The notes under the pieces: generated by a model
The model's input: the letters and a program-made list of their open reading frames with translations, nothing else
The model's database searches: none
Told to the model about the DNA's origin: nothing
In this document: one piece after another, positions 1-9,332 of the stretch
How the letters are laid out: the number at the start of each line of letters is the position of its first letter
Position numbering within the stretch: the first letter of the stretch is position 1
Translations under genes and position numbers: made by a program
DNA from: CAVZCK01 sp963798805
Lineage (GTDB): Bacteria; Pseudomonadota; Alphaproteobacteria; Rhizobiales; Rhodomicrobiaceae
Reading direction: 5' to 3'
Assembly: GCA_963798805.1 (NCBI GenBank)
Contig: CAWCVC010000016.1
Location: forward strand, 67,273 to 131,272
Length of the DNA: 64,000 nucleotides

Positions 1-95
1 GAAGCATCGCCAATGTATTTCTGTAGATGTTGTCTGTGCGGATGGCGCAAAAGCGCAATAATTTAGAGTCCCCGATAGGGGATCCGTAAACCCCC

Positions 96-627
96 TCGCC
101 TTTAGGCGACAGGGTACCGTAGCATCCGGGGATGCAAATTTATAAGCAGGGCAGCCCATACTGTCTGGGACTGCAAATATCATTTGGTCTGGGTGACGAA
201 GTATCGTCATGAGGTTTTGGGTCGCGACGTCGGCCATCGGTGCCGGGAACTACTGCGTGAGATTGCGCGCTCGAAGGAGATGCAGATTCATGCGGGCTCT
301 ATAAAACGGGATCATGTGCATCTGCTGCTCTCGATCCCACCAAACCTGTCCGTGTCGCGGGCGGTGCAATATCTGAAGGGGAAGAGCTCGCATAAGCTGT
401 TGTCGGAGTTCAAAAGTCTGAGGAAACGCTATTGGGGCCAGCATCTATGGGCGCGAGGATATTGGGTCTCATCGAGTGGGAACGTGACTGACGAGGTGTG
501 GAAAGAATACCTCAAAAAACTAGAAGCCGTCGGAGCCTGATGATGACTTTCAGGTTGTGTAGTCCGCCGGACCGCGGACCGATCCGGCTTTTAGCCGTAA
601 CTCGAAGCCACCGGCTTTAGCCGGTGG
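96..627 (+). mobile_element. IS200/IS605-type insertion sequence (single transposase)
   Basis: Both ends carry the small subterminal hairpins typical of this family. On the left, TCGCC and GGCGA pair around TTTA at 96-109. On the right, CCACCGGC pairs with GCCGGTGG around TTTA at 608-627. They bracket a Y1 HUH transposase gene. Elements of this family have no terminal inverted repeats and make no target duplication, so the exact ends cannot be fixed here. There is no tnpB between the transposase and the right hairpin. Confidence 0.75.
132..540 (+). pseudogene. tnpA: IS200/IS605 TnpA transposase, frameshifted near its start
   Basis: This is a Y1 tyrosine HUH transposase that would cut and join single-stranded DNA at the element's hairpins. 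The HUH histidines lie in DHVHLL and the catalytic tyrosine in ARGYW. The usual start reads from ATG at 132 as MQIYKQGS. The conserved continuation, HTVWDCKYHLVWVTKYR, lies one frame over. A run of three C at 155-157, where two C would keep frame, explains this as a one-base insertion. A short product could start from TTG at 184 but would lack the N-terminal strand of the fold. Family assignment is firm; that the gene is inactive is inferred. Confidence 0.8.
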
Positions 628-1283
628 AGCATTCACAAAACGTCACGCCTAAAACATAGGCCGACATCGTATCGATGATCCTAAAGAATTAGGCAACGCT
701 ACCGCACTTTGGGTGAACTAATCACTCAAATCCAAAGCATCAAAGAAGACATCACGAGATCGTAATTTGAGCCCGCTATGCCGTTGTTATTGAGCTCGAG
801 GCTTTATCACATCATGAATGAGCATGCGCCCATTTGCAGCAGCGCAGTTATCTCAAACGGTTATAATGGTTTGTGCATTTGCAATGTGATACCGGACTTA
901 CAATAGACACTCTGCACCGTTGAATCCTCCCAAAATAAGCAATATTCTTCATAACCTCAAATCGCCATCAATCTGCTTCCAATTTCATATTAAGTTGCTG
1001 CGCAAATCTAATTAAGTCGGGAACTTTACCTAGCATTTAGTCTCAAAAATTTTGGAACAATCGGCGGAGGTCTGTTTAGCAACGAAGGCAGTGTGAATCA
1101 AGGGGCAATCCTCTGTCTCCACGATTTATGCTGCTTTGGGAATTCGGGCAAGAGCACGCCCCCTCAGCTTAATCCTCAACCCCGCGCCTTTGATTTATAT
1201 CCAAGCCCTTCAGCTCTAGGGAGCCGACTGCGCAATTGCATACAATCGACCTTGCAGCTGACCGATAACTCCGGCAAGCTTAT
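628..1283. other. No recognisable gene
   Basis: This is an AT-richer stretch with no convincing reading frame, RNA gene or insertion-sequence end. A 67-codon frame at 1093-1296 has no ribosome binding site or recognisable composition and is not called. Confidence 0.4.
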
Positions 1284-1520
1284 TCAGCGAGCTTGAGGAA
1301 ATCGCAGGACAACGCTGGCGTCATCCTCTGCATTTGACCGATCAAGCGCATCTAGCGCCTGCTTGAGAAGCTCATGCACGATTTCTAATCGGTTTCGGCG
1401 GCTTCCCTCGACCACCAGAAGCGCCGCTTCGATTGAGATGGTGGCTTCTGCCAGATGAGCTCGCAAGTCCGCAGTCGTCATTCGTCCTTGTCGCCTCGAA
1501 GTTGTTGGTCGCTCCGCCAC
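1284..1520 (-). CDS. Small hypothetical helical protein
   Basis: I do not recognise this 78-residue frame. After a basic, Thr/Arg-rich start it has two likely amphipathic helices (about residues 17-38 and 43-62, the latter around ELLKQALDALD) and ends in RFPQAR. An internal ATG at codon 14 (MTTADLRAH) may be the true start. It is convergent with the ribbon-helix-helix gene that starts at 1690. The heptad-like Leu/Ala spacing makes it look more like coding sequence than the alternative frames, but no function can be given. Confidence 0.35.
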   Translation of the reverse strand: MAERPTTSRRQGRMTTADLRAHLAEATISIEAALLVVEGSRRNRLEIVHELLKQALDALDRSNAEDDASVVLRFPQAR

Positions 1521-1689
1521 TCGGTGAGCCTGCTTTTGGTTCTGGCTCGATAACCGATGCGGTCAAAAGCGGCTTCACCAGCGAGAGTTCCGATCTCCTC
1601 GATGACGCTAATCAATATGACTACAAATAACTATATGCGACTAGGAATAACTCATTGTCGCGCTAACTCGCTATAACTACAACCGATGC

Positions 1690-1857
1690 ATGGATGAGTT
1701 GCAGCCGACATCGATACGCCTCTCGCCTGAGTTGAAAGCGCGGCTCAAGCAGTTCGCACAGGAAGACCGGCGCTCACTGAATAGCTATGTCGTCCTCGTT
1801 CTCGAAAGGCATGTGGCTGAGCGCGACAAAGGCACGAAACCTGTGAAAGAACGATAG
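1690..1857 (+). CDS. Small ribbon-helix-helix (Arc/MetJ-type) DNA-binding protein
   Basis: This is a 55-residue protein. The N-terminal strand TSIRLSPELKARLKQFA is followed by helix-turn-helix spacing (EDRRSLNSYVVLVLERHV), the classic pattern of Arc-like ribbon-helix-helix proteins, which bind operator DNA as dimers of dimers. The tail is Lys/Arg-rich. The start is the ATG at 1690; an overlapping ATG at 1686 hits a stop after three codons. Such proteins are often antitoxins or plasmid copy and transfer regulators. No toxin partner is visible next to it, so its target is unknown. Confidence 0.65.
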   Translation: MDELQPTSIRLSPELKARLKQFAQEDRRSLNSYVVLVLERHVAERDKGTKPVKER

Positions 1858-1990
1858 CCGGGCGGCGCAAATTCGGCTATGAATTCCTGGTTCGGGTCCT
1901 GCTCGGACACCATTTTTTTGCTGGTCATTGTGTTGGTAATGCCGAAAATTCGTTTCGGTAACATATTGTAAAAACATCCTAATTTTTTCA

Positions 1991-2014
1991 GTTCGAATCC
2001 CTCAGCCGCGACCA
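1991..2014 (+). other. tRNA 3'-end-like sequence, possible attachment-site remnant
   Basis: The sequence reads like a tRNA T-loop and acceptor end: GTTCGAATCCCTC, then AGCCGCG, then ACCA. The upstream T-rich sequence does not pair to make a T-stem, and no anticodon arm precedes it. It is therefore not a tRNA gene but resembles the 3' piece copied by integrases that use tRNA genes. It abuts the minus-strand replication-like module at 2145-4916. Confidence 0.35.
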
Positions 2015-2144
2015 AGTGGAGCGAATTCTGCTGAGCAAACTAGCAGAACGTTTCTGCCATCGCGCATCATTTTGCGGGGAGTGCCGACGCCGCATCAAAG
2101 GCTGCAGACTTTTACTCCCCGCTCCTCGGTGCAACGGCATGACC

Positions 2145-3128
2145 TCAACCACACGCCTGCCTTTCTCTCTCCGTCGCGACGCGGCGCGCCTCTTCAATGA
2201 TCTGTGATGGGATTGTACATCCAGGTTGGCCGGGCGCGGGCCCTAAAACCTCGCGGACTCGGGCAGACCATTCCCGGTGTTCGAGGAAGCTTGCGACAAG
2301 CGCAACTTGGCGAGCTCGGGAGAGGGCAGCGGGAGCCGCGCTTACGTTTTGACGCGGCTGGACGTTCTTTCGCACAGCTGCGGTGACCCGGTCGATTTTG
2401 GCCGCGGTTATCTTGTTGCTATCGCGATGCGCCGCAAAGACGGTGCGCAGATAAGCCAACGGGTGATCAGGCACTTTGTCATTGGCTGCCCATGCATGCC
2501 CTTCGGCCTCCGCGAGGGCCCGGGCCTCTTTTACCGTGATGCCACATGCGCTGGCTAAGCCGTCTATCGAATCCCACGGCACGGTGAACCGCCTGAGCCG
2601 GATGCCAACCGAATCAATAGCGAAAGTTTGCTGCCGATCATGAATGCCAAGCTCGCGTCTCTCTCTTTCCATTTCTTGGTCTATGTGGGGTGGCGCTGAG
2701 CCACCTTTTTCCGTGCACGGTGCCACCCTTTTTGCCGAAGAAAGGGTGGCCTGCTGCCACCTTTTCCTTCCGGGAAAGGGCGCAATATTCGCAGCGTCGG
2801 GACTCTGAGATGCGGTGCGACAGGCGAGCTCGCGTGAGGGCTCAAAAATCGTCCGTTCAGGGAAAATCGCGGTGTATTCTGTCGCATTTCCGCGACCGCA
2901 GCTCTTGCGCTGATCGAGCCAGTCCGCACATCTCTTGAGATGTCGTATGGCCGTGCAACGATCGATCGATGCGCGCTGAGCAATCATGTCCAAGCTTGGA
3001 TAAGCACTGCGACCGGAACTATCGAAATAAAGCGCCACGGTATGCAGAACGAGTTTAGTCATGGCGGTTAAGTCGGAATCTGCCATCTGCTCTCGCCAAA
3101 TGCAAACGCGCGGTCTATCTAAGCTCAC
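2145..3128 (-). CDS. Helix-turn-helix protein of a mobile-element replication module
   Basis: This 327-residue protein has a winged-helix/HTH_36-like N-terminus at about residues 15-95, with a recognition-helix region around RASIDRCTAIRHLKRC. A basic, low-complexity middle follows, with a C-terminal region rich in Arg/Ala helices. Such proteins commonly sit beside DnaB-like helicases in alphaproteobacterial integrative elements and are thought to act in replication initiation. The start ATG overlaps the stop of the upstream helicase frame (ATGA at 3125-3128), indicating translational coupling. The replication role is inferred from context. Confidence 0.55.
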   Translation of the reverse strand: MSLDRPRVCIWREQMADSDLTAMTKLVLHTVALYFDSSGRSAYPSLDMIAQRASIDRCTAIRHLKRCADWLDQRKSCGRGNATEYTAIFPERTIFEPSRELACRTASQSPDAANIAPFPGRKRWQQATLSSAKRVAPCTEKGGSAPPHIDQEMERERRELGIHDRQQTFAIDSVGIRLRRFTVPWDSIDGLASACGITVKEARALAEAEGHAWAANDKVPDHPLAYLRTVFAAHRDSNKITAAKIDRVTAAVRKNVQPRQNVSAAPAALSRARQVALVASFLEHREWSARVREVLGPAPGQPGCTIPSQIIEEARRVATERERQACG

Positions 3129-4512
3129 GCGCGCCGTTCCTGGTCGTCATGGAATCGGGAACAAGGCGCGTCAAAGCGAAGAGTTACCTTCCCAGTCGCC
3201 GCATGGCGGTGCTTCGCTACGATGATTTCAGCCTGACCAGCGCACCGGCGCAGATTGGCCTGCCAGTCATCGTGATCATCAGAGCCAGGATCAGGTTCTT
3301 CCTGACGCAGATAATATTCAGGCCGATGGACGAACATCACGACGTCGGCGTCCTGCTCAATCGCTCCACTTTCGCATCGGAGAGCTGCGGTCGCTTATCC
3401 TGCCGCTTTTCATTTTCCCGAGATAGCTGCGAGATGGCGATCAGCGGCACTTGCAAAGAGACCGCAATGGCTTTGAGGGCATTCGAGACGGCGGTCGCGA
3501 TCTCATACCGGCTGCGCATGCCTTCGGCGCGCAAGAGTTGCAAATAGTCGACGATCACTAGTGCGACATTCTTTGTACGCACTTTGCGACGAGCACGGGA
3601 GAGCAACGCCTCGGGCGTGAGGCCTGCCGCAACTTCGAGATAAAGAGGCACCTTCTCCAGCACCTGCTCCACCACCTTAAGCTTTCGCCAGGCTGGCTCC
3701 CCATCGAAATGGCCGCTCTCAATCTGCCTGCCGGAGATGCCAGCTTCGGCGGCAAGTGCGCGAATGGCAAGTTCAGTGTCCGACATTTCGCATGACACGA
3801 AGAGCGCGGGCACGCCTTGCTTGGCGGCATTCAGAGCAAGCTGCGCAGCAAGCGCGGACTTACCCATCGCCGGCCGGCCGGCAAGCACGATGAGATTTCC
3901 AGGCCTCAAGCCGCCAATCAGTTCATCGAGCGACTTGAAACCAGTCGAAAGCCCGGCCAAGGCGGTGCCGGTCTCATAGCGCTTGGCACTAGCAGCGAGC
4001 ACTTCAGGAACGACTTCACCGAGGCGCCGTGTTTTACGTTGTCCGCTGTGGTCAGAAAGCCGAAATAGGTTGCCTTCAGCCTTTTCAATCTGACCGGCTA
4101 CGGACGTATCGGCGGACACTGTATGGGCCGCATTGATAATCTCTTCTCCGATTGCGATGAGCGCGCGCCGACGTGCCAGCTCTCGGATGGTCATCGCATA
4201 ATCAGGTGCGTTGATGACGCTGGTGGCGGAGGTAACGATGCGCGCAAGGTAGTGGGCGATCGTAATCTCTCCCACCATTTCTTCCGCTGGCAGATAGTCT
4301 TTCAAGGTGACGGGCGATGCCGTCCGTCCCGCCGCGATCAATTTGGCGGCGATTTCATAGATCCGGGCGTGAAGGGGGGCGTAAAAATGCTCTGCAATGA
4401 GCAAGTCCGACACGCTCTCGAACACGCGATTGTTGATGAAGATCGCGCCCAGCAGGGCCTGCTCAGCTTCGATGTTGTGGGGCAGTTGCGGCAACGATGG
4501 CATAAACGTCAT
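3125..4512 (-). pseudogene. Replicative DNA helicase (DnaB family), frameshifted near the C-terminus
   Basis: The protein begins MTFMPSLPQLPHNIEAEQAL, the DnaB N-terminal domain, and continues into the RecA-like domain with Walker A GRPAMGKSALA and Walker B VIVDYLQLL. The frame is broken after RPQLSD at about 3370. The expected LRESG...EQDADVVMFVHRPEYY continues in another frame to a stop at 3125. Compared with the family consensus, about four bases (the Leu-Arg codons) are missing at that point. The start is taken at 4512 because a GAGGAA ribosome site precedes it; an ATG five codons upstream sits too close to that site. The truncated product would lack the C-terminal DNA-loop region. Confidence 0.8.
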
Positions 4513-4613
4513 CGCCTTGTTCCTCATTTCCTCAACTGATAGAACGGAAAATGCCCCGCCTGGTCTTGTCACTCGGCGGGGCACGATGGGGAGGGATCGA
4601 TCGGCGGGTTTCG

Positions 4614-4916
4614 CTATGAGGACTTTTGACCGCTGGTCATCTGTGCCGCACTCGTTGAAGCGAAGCAGCGTGCCGCTATCCACGTTTCCAGATCCGCTTG
4701 CCGATAGCGCACGGAGCGGCCCAACTTTACGAAAACCGGCCCTGTGCCACTGACACGCATCTTATTGAGATAGGTTACGGACAATTGAAGATAGCTGGCG
4801 GCTTCCGGTGTCGTAAGCATTCGTCTTTGGGCCGAGCTTACAGGCGAATTGTCCAAAACGGAAAAATTGGCAGCCGCACTGGTTTCTGCGGCCCGACCGT
4901 TAAACGGGGCAGTCAT
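4614..4916 (-). CDS. AlpA/excisionase-type helix-turn-helix protein
   Basis: This roughly 100-residue protein has an HTH_17/MerR-like domain: MLTTPEAASYLQLSVTYLNK, then MRVSGTGPVFVKLGRSVRY, ending near LETWIAARC. The pattern of AlpA and excisionase proteins is a helix that reads DNA followed by a wing with GRSVRYR. The start at 4916 is preceded by GAGG at good spacing; an in-frame ATG at 4979 lacks such a site. It lies just upstream of the dnaB-like gene on the same strand, as in many integrative elements. It probably regulates the element or its excision. Confidence 0.65.
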   Translation of the reverse strand: MTAPFNGRAAETSAAANFSVLDNSPVSSAQRRMLTTPEAASYLQLSVTYLNKMRVSGTGPVFVKLGRSVRYRQADLETWIAARCFASTSAAQMTSGQKSS

Positions 4917-5608
4917 GGGTAACCTCGAGATGTTTGGATTCGAGAAGGTGCCTTCGGCAGCGAATATGTGAGCTGGCAACTCGGATGAAATCTGAATGCT
5001 CAGCTTTCAGAGGAGATCGATAAGGTCAGATGGACCTCCTTTCATTATGGATCATCAGTAAACAGGCGAAAGGTTCCGCTACTCACGCAGGTCCGCTCGA
5101 TCATCATGCGAGGGCAAGTTAATCGGGCGCTTGGCTTTTCGGAGAATGGCAAAAAAAAATCGCTCATCGGAGGATGGCGGCGTCAACGACTCGGATATTC
5201 TTAACTTTAGTCACACCACGCGAAGCGAGCTCTTCGAAGTCAAATTTTATTCGCGGAGCCAATGGGTAGCACAAAGCAATCCGGTATATTTGTGAAAATT
5301 TCTGCTATATAAGACGTTTATATTGATCCTATTATACTTGAGTACCTTACTCATAGGCTCGCGTGTGCATCAGCTTGTTGACAAGTCGAACCAATCGTCT
5401 ACTCCTCTCAAAAAACACCGTCACTCCAAAATTCTTAGTTTTCGGAAAAAAAATCTCCGAATGCGGGGGGCGCCGGTCCGAGACTTTGGGCAGGGCCAGA
5501 GATTTGCATCCCCCCTCCCAGTTCCAACCGGTTGGACGCCAGGGGTGCAATCCCATACGCAAGTTCAATGATTGTCCGTTCCGGGTATTCTCCGTTGCCT
5601 GTACGCGA

Positions 5609-5682
5609 AAGCATCGGCAAGCTGCGGCGGAACGCAGTTCTCCCGACGCGGATCTGTCAACTGATTTTCCGATAGCGTCAAG
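5609..5682 (+). repeat. Dispersed repeat, copy 1
   Basis: This copy contains GCATCGGCAAGCTG, then GAACGCAGTTCTCCCGACG, then GGATCTGTCAACTGATTTTC and a final CGTCAAG. It is one of four related copies at 5609, 5955, 9018 and 9333. All share the core ATCTGTCAAC(T/C)GATTT and end in GTCAAG. Confidence 0.7.
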
Positions 5683-5954
5683 TTCTTTGGGGAATGTCTA
5701 AGTTGAAGTCGGGATGAACCCAGAAATCGCTACTCGAACACTGAAACGCGCACGCCTCAGCTCACTCCGTCAAGGCTCGGCGGCTCACGGAGCAATTAGT
5801 GCTATGTTGCCAGCAGACTTCCAACAAGAGAGCCGCTCATCCGATGATGGTAACGGTCATCCCTGAGTGCTCCAATCGGCTCACAATTCTCGAGGCTCGA
5901 ACCTGGAACTTTGTGGATCAGGGTCGGCCGAAGTTGCCGATTGGAAGCATAAGG

Positions 5955-6027
5955 GAGCATCGGCATGCTGGCTCAGAACGCAATTCTCCCGAAGCGGATC
6001 TGTCAACTGATTTTCTTTTTTGTCAAG
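5955..6027 (+). repeat. Dispersed repeat, copy 2
   Basis: This copy contains GCATCGGCATGCTG, GAACGCAATTCTCCCGAAG and GGATCTGTCAACTGATTTTC, and ends GTCAAG. It is similar to copy 1 over the whole length of about 73 bp. Confidence 0.7.
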
Positions 6028-6074
6028 TATCAATAACATGCGGATCGATGTGCCCCAGATAACGTCGCCACCTT

Positions 6075-6293
6075 TCAAGCTTGGCGCTGGGGCTTTACGA
6101 GTTTTCCAATAGCCTCCTGCCCATATGGCGACAGCCGCGCCCAGCGGTCTAGAGTCGCCCAGTAACCTCTGAGCGCCTCAGTCGGCACTTCATCACTACC
6201 ACCGTCTTCCTCCCCATCCTCAGCCTTCGTCATATCAGATGTACCATAACGGAACGCGACGGTAGCCTCGATCAACGGCTCGATCGCTCCCAC
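6075..6293 (-). CDS. Small acidic hypothetical protein
   Basis: This 72-residue frame has an acidic middle (KAEDGEEDGGSDEVP) and a helical C-terminal part (LDRWARLSPYGQEAIGKL). I do not recognise it. The composition is compatible with a real protein, but there is no clear ribosome site and no partner gene. It could be a chance frame. Confidence 0.25.
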   Translation of the reverse strand: MGAIEPLIEATVAFRYGTSDMTKAEDGEEDGGSDEVPTEALRGYWATLDRWARLSPYGQEAIGKLVKPQRQA

Positions 6294-6685
6294 AAAGTGA
6301 AAACCTCAGTATGAGAGCCCACGCCGAGCTAGCTAGCACCCTCGGTCGAGATCACCGGATCGGTGCCGAGCGGGCGATTGCCTGGATTGTCCTTTGCCGC
6401 CTTCGCTGAGGGCCGTTCGGGCTTGGGTCTTCTGCGTCCCATGCGTTCCTCTTTGCGCAGCCAAGTGGCTACTACCAAAAAAAGTTTCGAAAACTCGCGC
6501 GCATTAATTTTTCTGGTGGGCGCCGGTCAGCGCGTGAAAGGCCGGCGACTTTTTATCGCCCTCCCGATCGGCGCCGGCGGGCATTCCAAATCTTGACCTC
6601 GTGGAGGGGGCTAACTCGATACGACTAGACAACCATCTGGTCACTAAGACCAGGAGAAGCATGACTGCCTCAGATATATCAGCGG
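6294..6685. other. No recognisable gene
   Basis: This is the sequence between the small hypothetical frame and the IS21-type element. The 77-codon plus-strand frame at 6363 has low-complexity composition and no family features. GC-rich short inverted repeats near 6530-6590 could form hairpins. Confidence 0.35.
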
Positions 6686-6767
6686 ATTAAGTGTCGCGCG
6701 ACATGGAAAACTGCCCCCTTGGCGACGCGAGGAATTGCCCCCCTCCTCGTAGCTGAGGAGCCCCTTT

Positions 6768-8069
6768 ATGGACAGAGAACGAATTGCGGAAAGCCCGTCG
6801 TGGAGTGATCCACGGGGGCAGGCGATGAAGACGCCGGACGACGTCGAGACTATGTTGCGGCTGAAGGCGTGCGGTTGGGGTTTGAAGCGCATCGCGGCGG
6901 CGCTGGGCTGCAGCCATCATACAGTGAAGCATTACGTGGCGGCGGGCGGCGTCGTGCCGTTCAAATCGCCACAGCGCTCGAAGACACTGGACGGGCACGA
7001 GGACTGGCTGCGCGAGCGATTCATCAGGCATCGCGGCAACGCCGATGTCGTGCGCCAGGATCTTCTTGCCGAGAAGGAGCTGGCGGTCAGCCTGCGGACG
7101 CTGCAGCGCGCCGTTGCGCCATATCGGCAGGCGCTCAAGGCCGAGGCCTTGGCGACGACACGGTTCGAGACGCCGCCGGGCCGGCAATTGCAGATCGACT
7201 TCGGCGAGCGGCTGGTCGAGATCGGCGGCACCAGGCTCAAGGTCTTCGTATTCGTGGCCACGCTCGGGCATTCGCGGCGACTGCATGTTCGGGCGTTCCG
7301 GCACGAGCAGCAGGCGAGCTGGTTCTCAGGGTTGGAGAGCGCATTCACGACCTTCGGCGGCGTGCCGGAGGAGGTGCTGATGGACAACCCGCGGGCGCTC
7401 GTGGCGCGTCACGACGCGGTAAGCCGCACGGTCCAGTTCAACGACAAGCTGCTGGCGTTCGCCAGGCATTGGGGCTTCACGCCCCGGGCCTGTGCGCCGT
7501 ACCGGGCGCGCACGAAGGGCAAGACCGAGAACGGCGTCGGCTATGTGAAAAAGAACGCCATCGCCGGGCACGCCTTCGCGAGCTGGGAGGCGTTCGAGGC
7601 GCACTTGGCCAAGTGGGAGCGGGAGGTCGCGAACGTCCGTGTGCATGGCACGACCGGCGAGGCGCCGATCGCCCGTTTCGAGCGCGACGAAGCGCACCGG
7701 CTTAAGCCGCTTGGGAGCCGGCCGCCGTTCGGCGCGTTGCGCGAGCTGTCGCGGATCGTCGGCACCGACTGCGCGGTCGAGATCGACACCAACAGCTACT
7801 CCGTGCCGTGGCGCCTCATCGGCGAGCGGGTCGCTGTTACGCTGGCCGCCGGCGAGGTGCGCATCCGGCATGGCGTGCGCGAGGTCGCTGTCCACCGCCA
7901 GGCGGAAGGCCGGCGCCAGCGTGTCGTCGACCGCACGCACCTCGACGGCGTTGCCGGCCGCGATGGCGCTGTGCGCAGGCAGGCGATCGAAGTGGCTCCG
8001 GTCGCGCCTCCGCCAACGCTGCTGCGGCCGCTTGCCGAGTACGAAGCCGCCATCGGAGGGAGCTTCTGA
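6768..8069 (+). CDS. istA: IS21-family transposase IstA
   Basis: This 433-residue DDE transposase carries out strand transfer of the element. An N-terminal helix-turn-helix (about residues 24-60, LKRIAAALGCSHHTVKHYV) precedes the catalytic core. Candidate acidic residues are D in QIDFGE, D in LMDNPR and E in GKTENGVGYVKKN. An Ig-like/Mu C-terminal domain follows. The stop overlaps the istB start (TGATG), as usual in the family. All blocks are present and no frameshift is seen. An in-frame ATG at codon 20 (MKTPDDVETML) is a possible alternative start. Confidence 0.93.
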   Translation: MDRERIAESPSWSDPRGQAMKTPDDVETMLRLKACGWGLKRIAAALGCSHHTVKHYVAAGGVVPFKSPQRSKTLDGHEDWLRERFIRHRGNADVVRQDLLAEKELAVSLRTLQRAVAPYRQALKAEALATTRFETPPGRQLQIDFGERLVEIGGTRLKVFVFVATLGHSRRLHVRAFRHEQQASWFSGLESAFTTFGGVPEEVLMDNPRALVARHDAVSRTVQFNDKLLAFARHWGFTPRACAPYRARTKGKTENGVGYVKKNAIAGHAFASWEAFEAHLAKWEREVANVRVHGTTGEAPIARFERDEAHRLKPLGSRPPFGALRELSRIVGTDCAVEIDTNSYSVPWRLIGERVAVTLAAGEVRIRHGVREVAVHRQAEGRRQRVVDRTHLDGVAGRDGAVRRQAIEVAPVAPPPTLLRPLAEYEAAIGGSF

Positions 8070-8920
8070 TGCCGCGAGCCAAGAAAGCGCCCGACGTTCC
8101 GACCGACAAGCTCGACGCCATGCTGGCGCGATTGCAGCTCGGCGGCATCCGCGATCAGCTTGACAGCCTGCTCGATGAGGCGGCGCGGTCCAACCTGTCG
8201 ACGCGGGAGACGCTCGCCCTGCTGTGCGAGCGTGAGATCGCGCGTAAGGATCACCGCCGCATCGAGATGGCATTGAAGCTGGCTCACTTTCCGGCGGTGA
8301 AGGAGCTGTCGGGCTTCGACTTCGAGGCGCAGCCCTCCCTCGATCCCAAGCAGATCCGCGACCTGGCCGCCTCCCGCTGGATCGCCAACGGCGAAAACGT
8401 GCTTCTGCTCGGCCCGCCCGGTGTGGGCAAGACGCATCTCGCGATCGCGCTCGGCCGCGAAGCAATTCTGGCGGGCTACTCGGTACAGTTCACGACAGCA
8501 ATGGCGCTGGTCGCAGGCCTCGCCAAGGCGCATGGCGAGAAGCGGCTTGACGAGAAGCTGGTCGGCTTCACCAAGGCGAAGCTGCTGATCGTCGATGAGC
8601 TTGGCTATCTGCCGCTCGAGCCCGACGCCGCGCATCTGTTCTTCCAGCTCGTCAGCCGCCGCTACGAGACCGGCGCGATGCTGATAACCTCGAACCGCAG
8701 CGTCGCCGAGTGGGGCACGGTGTTCGCCGACCCCGTCGTCGCCACCGCCATCCTCGACCGGCTCCTGCATCACAGCCACGTGCTGACGATCCGAGGCGAC
8801 AGCTATCGGCTGCGCGCCAAGCGAAGGAGCGGACTGATCAAGCCGCCCGCCGGTGACGGCCTTCCGGTCGGCTCCGCCTCCCTCCACGCCGTCACCGGCA
8901 ACCACCAACCAACTTCGTGA
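8069..8920 (+). CDS. istB: IS21-family helper ATPase IstB
   Basis: This 283-residue AAA+ ATPase (DnaC-like) assists IstA in target choice and transposition. Walker A is GPPGVGKTH at about residue 113 and Walker B is LLIVDELGYLPL; a sensor-like TSNRS follows. The start is the ATG at 8069 overlapping the istA stop. The open frame extends further 5' to 7808 but only as a shadow of istA. The length is slightly above the usual 240-265 residues, with an Ala/Pro-rich tail. Confidence 0.93.
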   Translation: MPRAKKAPDVPTDKLDAMLARLQLGGIRDQLDSLLDEAARSNLSTRETLALLCEREIARKDHRRIEMALKLAHFPAVKELSGFDFEAQPSLDPKQIRDLAASRWIANGENVLLLGPPGVGKTHLAIALGREAILAGYSVQFTTAMALVAGLAKAHGEKRLDEKLVGFTKAKLLIVDELGYLPLEPDAAHLFFQLVSRRYETGAMLITSNRSVAEWGTVFADPVVATAILDRLLHHSHVLTIRGDSYRLRAKRRSGLIKPPAGDGLPVGSASLHAVTGNHQPTS

Positions 8921-9017
8921 ACCCGAGTGGGGGCTGTTCTTCATGACGCAAAGGGGGTAGTTCCGGATGTCGTTTGACAATTAAGCGATATCGGTCCAAG
9001 CGCAAAGCGCCCAGGAA

Positions 9018-9050
9018 GCATCTGTCAACCGATTTGCCCAAAGCGTCAAG
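9018..9050 (+). repeat. Dispersed repeat, copy 3 (short, diverged)
   Basis: GCATCTGTCAACCGATTT is followed by GCCCAAAGCGTCAAG. Only the right half of the repeat seen at 5609 and 5955 is kept. It lies 39 bp after the IS21 right end. Confidence 0.5.
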
Positions 9051-9332
9051 GCGCGTGGCCAACTGACTTCATCAAAACCGGCCTTGGTGCGAGAGTTTGC
9101 CGTCACATTCATGCCGTATGTCCCGACAGCAACAGCTTTCCGATTGCTGTCTGTCCATGCGGTGAAGAGAGTTTCAACAAATCCGCGATCGCCTGAACGT
9201 CGCAGCTACCAGTGAGGTCGCATGAGCGCGGCCTTTTGGTTTACATCTTCTGATGTGGGTCGCGGAGAATGCCTTAACTGAGCTGAGGCCGCTGGTAGAC
9301 AGCGGTCGTCAGTCAAGAAGAGCAGTCTAGGT

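Larger units (their letters stand above)
4917..6074. other. Spacer with two copies of a repeated element
   Basis: No gene is convincing in this stretch; the small frames in it have no ribosome sites or family features. It carries two copies of the repeat described at 5609 and 5955. The segment from about 5050 to 5350 is AT-rich. Confidence 0.45.
6692..8979 (+). mobile_element. Complete IS21-family element with 6-bp target duplication
   Basis: The left end begins TGTCGCGCGACAT at 6692. The right end, read inward on the minus strand, begins TGTCAAACGACAT and ends at 8979. Both continue into a C-rich run (CTGCCCCCTT, CTACCCCCTT). The flanks carry ATTAAG at 6686-6691 and again at 8980-8985, a clean 6-bp duplication. 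istA and istB between the ends are intact, so this looks like a recent and potentially active insertion. Confidence 0.93.

Noticed and set aside
7326..8980. Long minus-strand frames (379 and 394 codons) across istA and istB
   Set aside because: They mirror intact IS21 genes with recognisable catalytic and Walker motifs on the plus strand and have no family features of their own.
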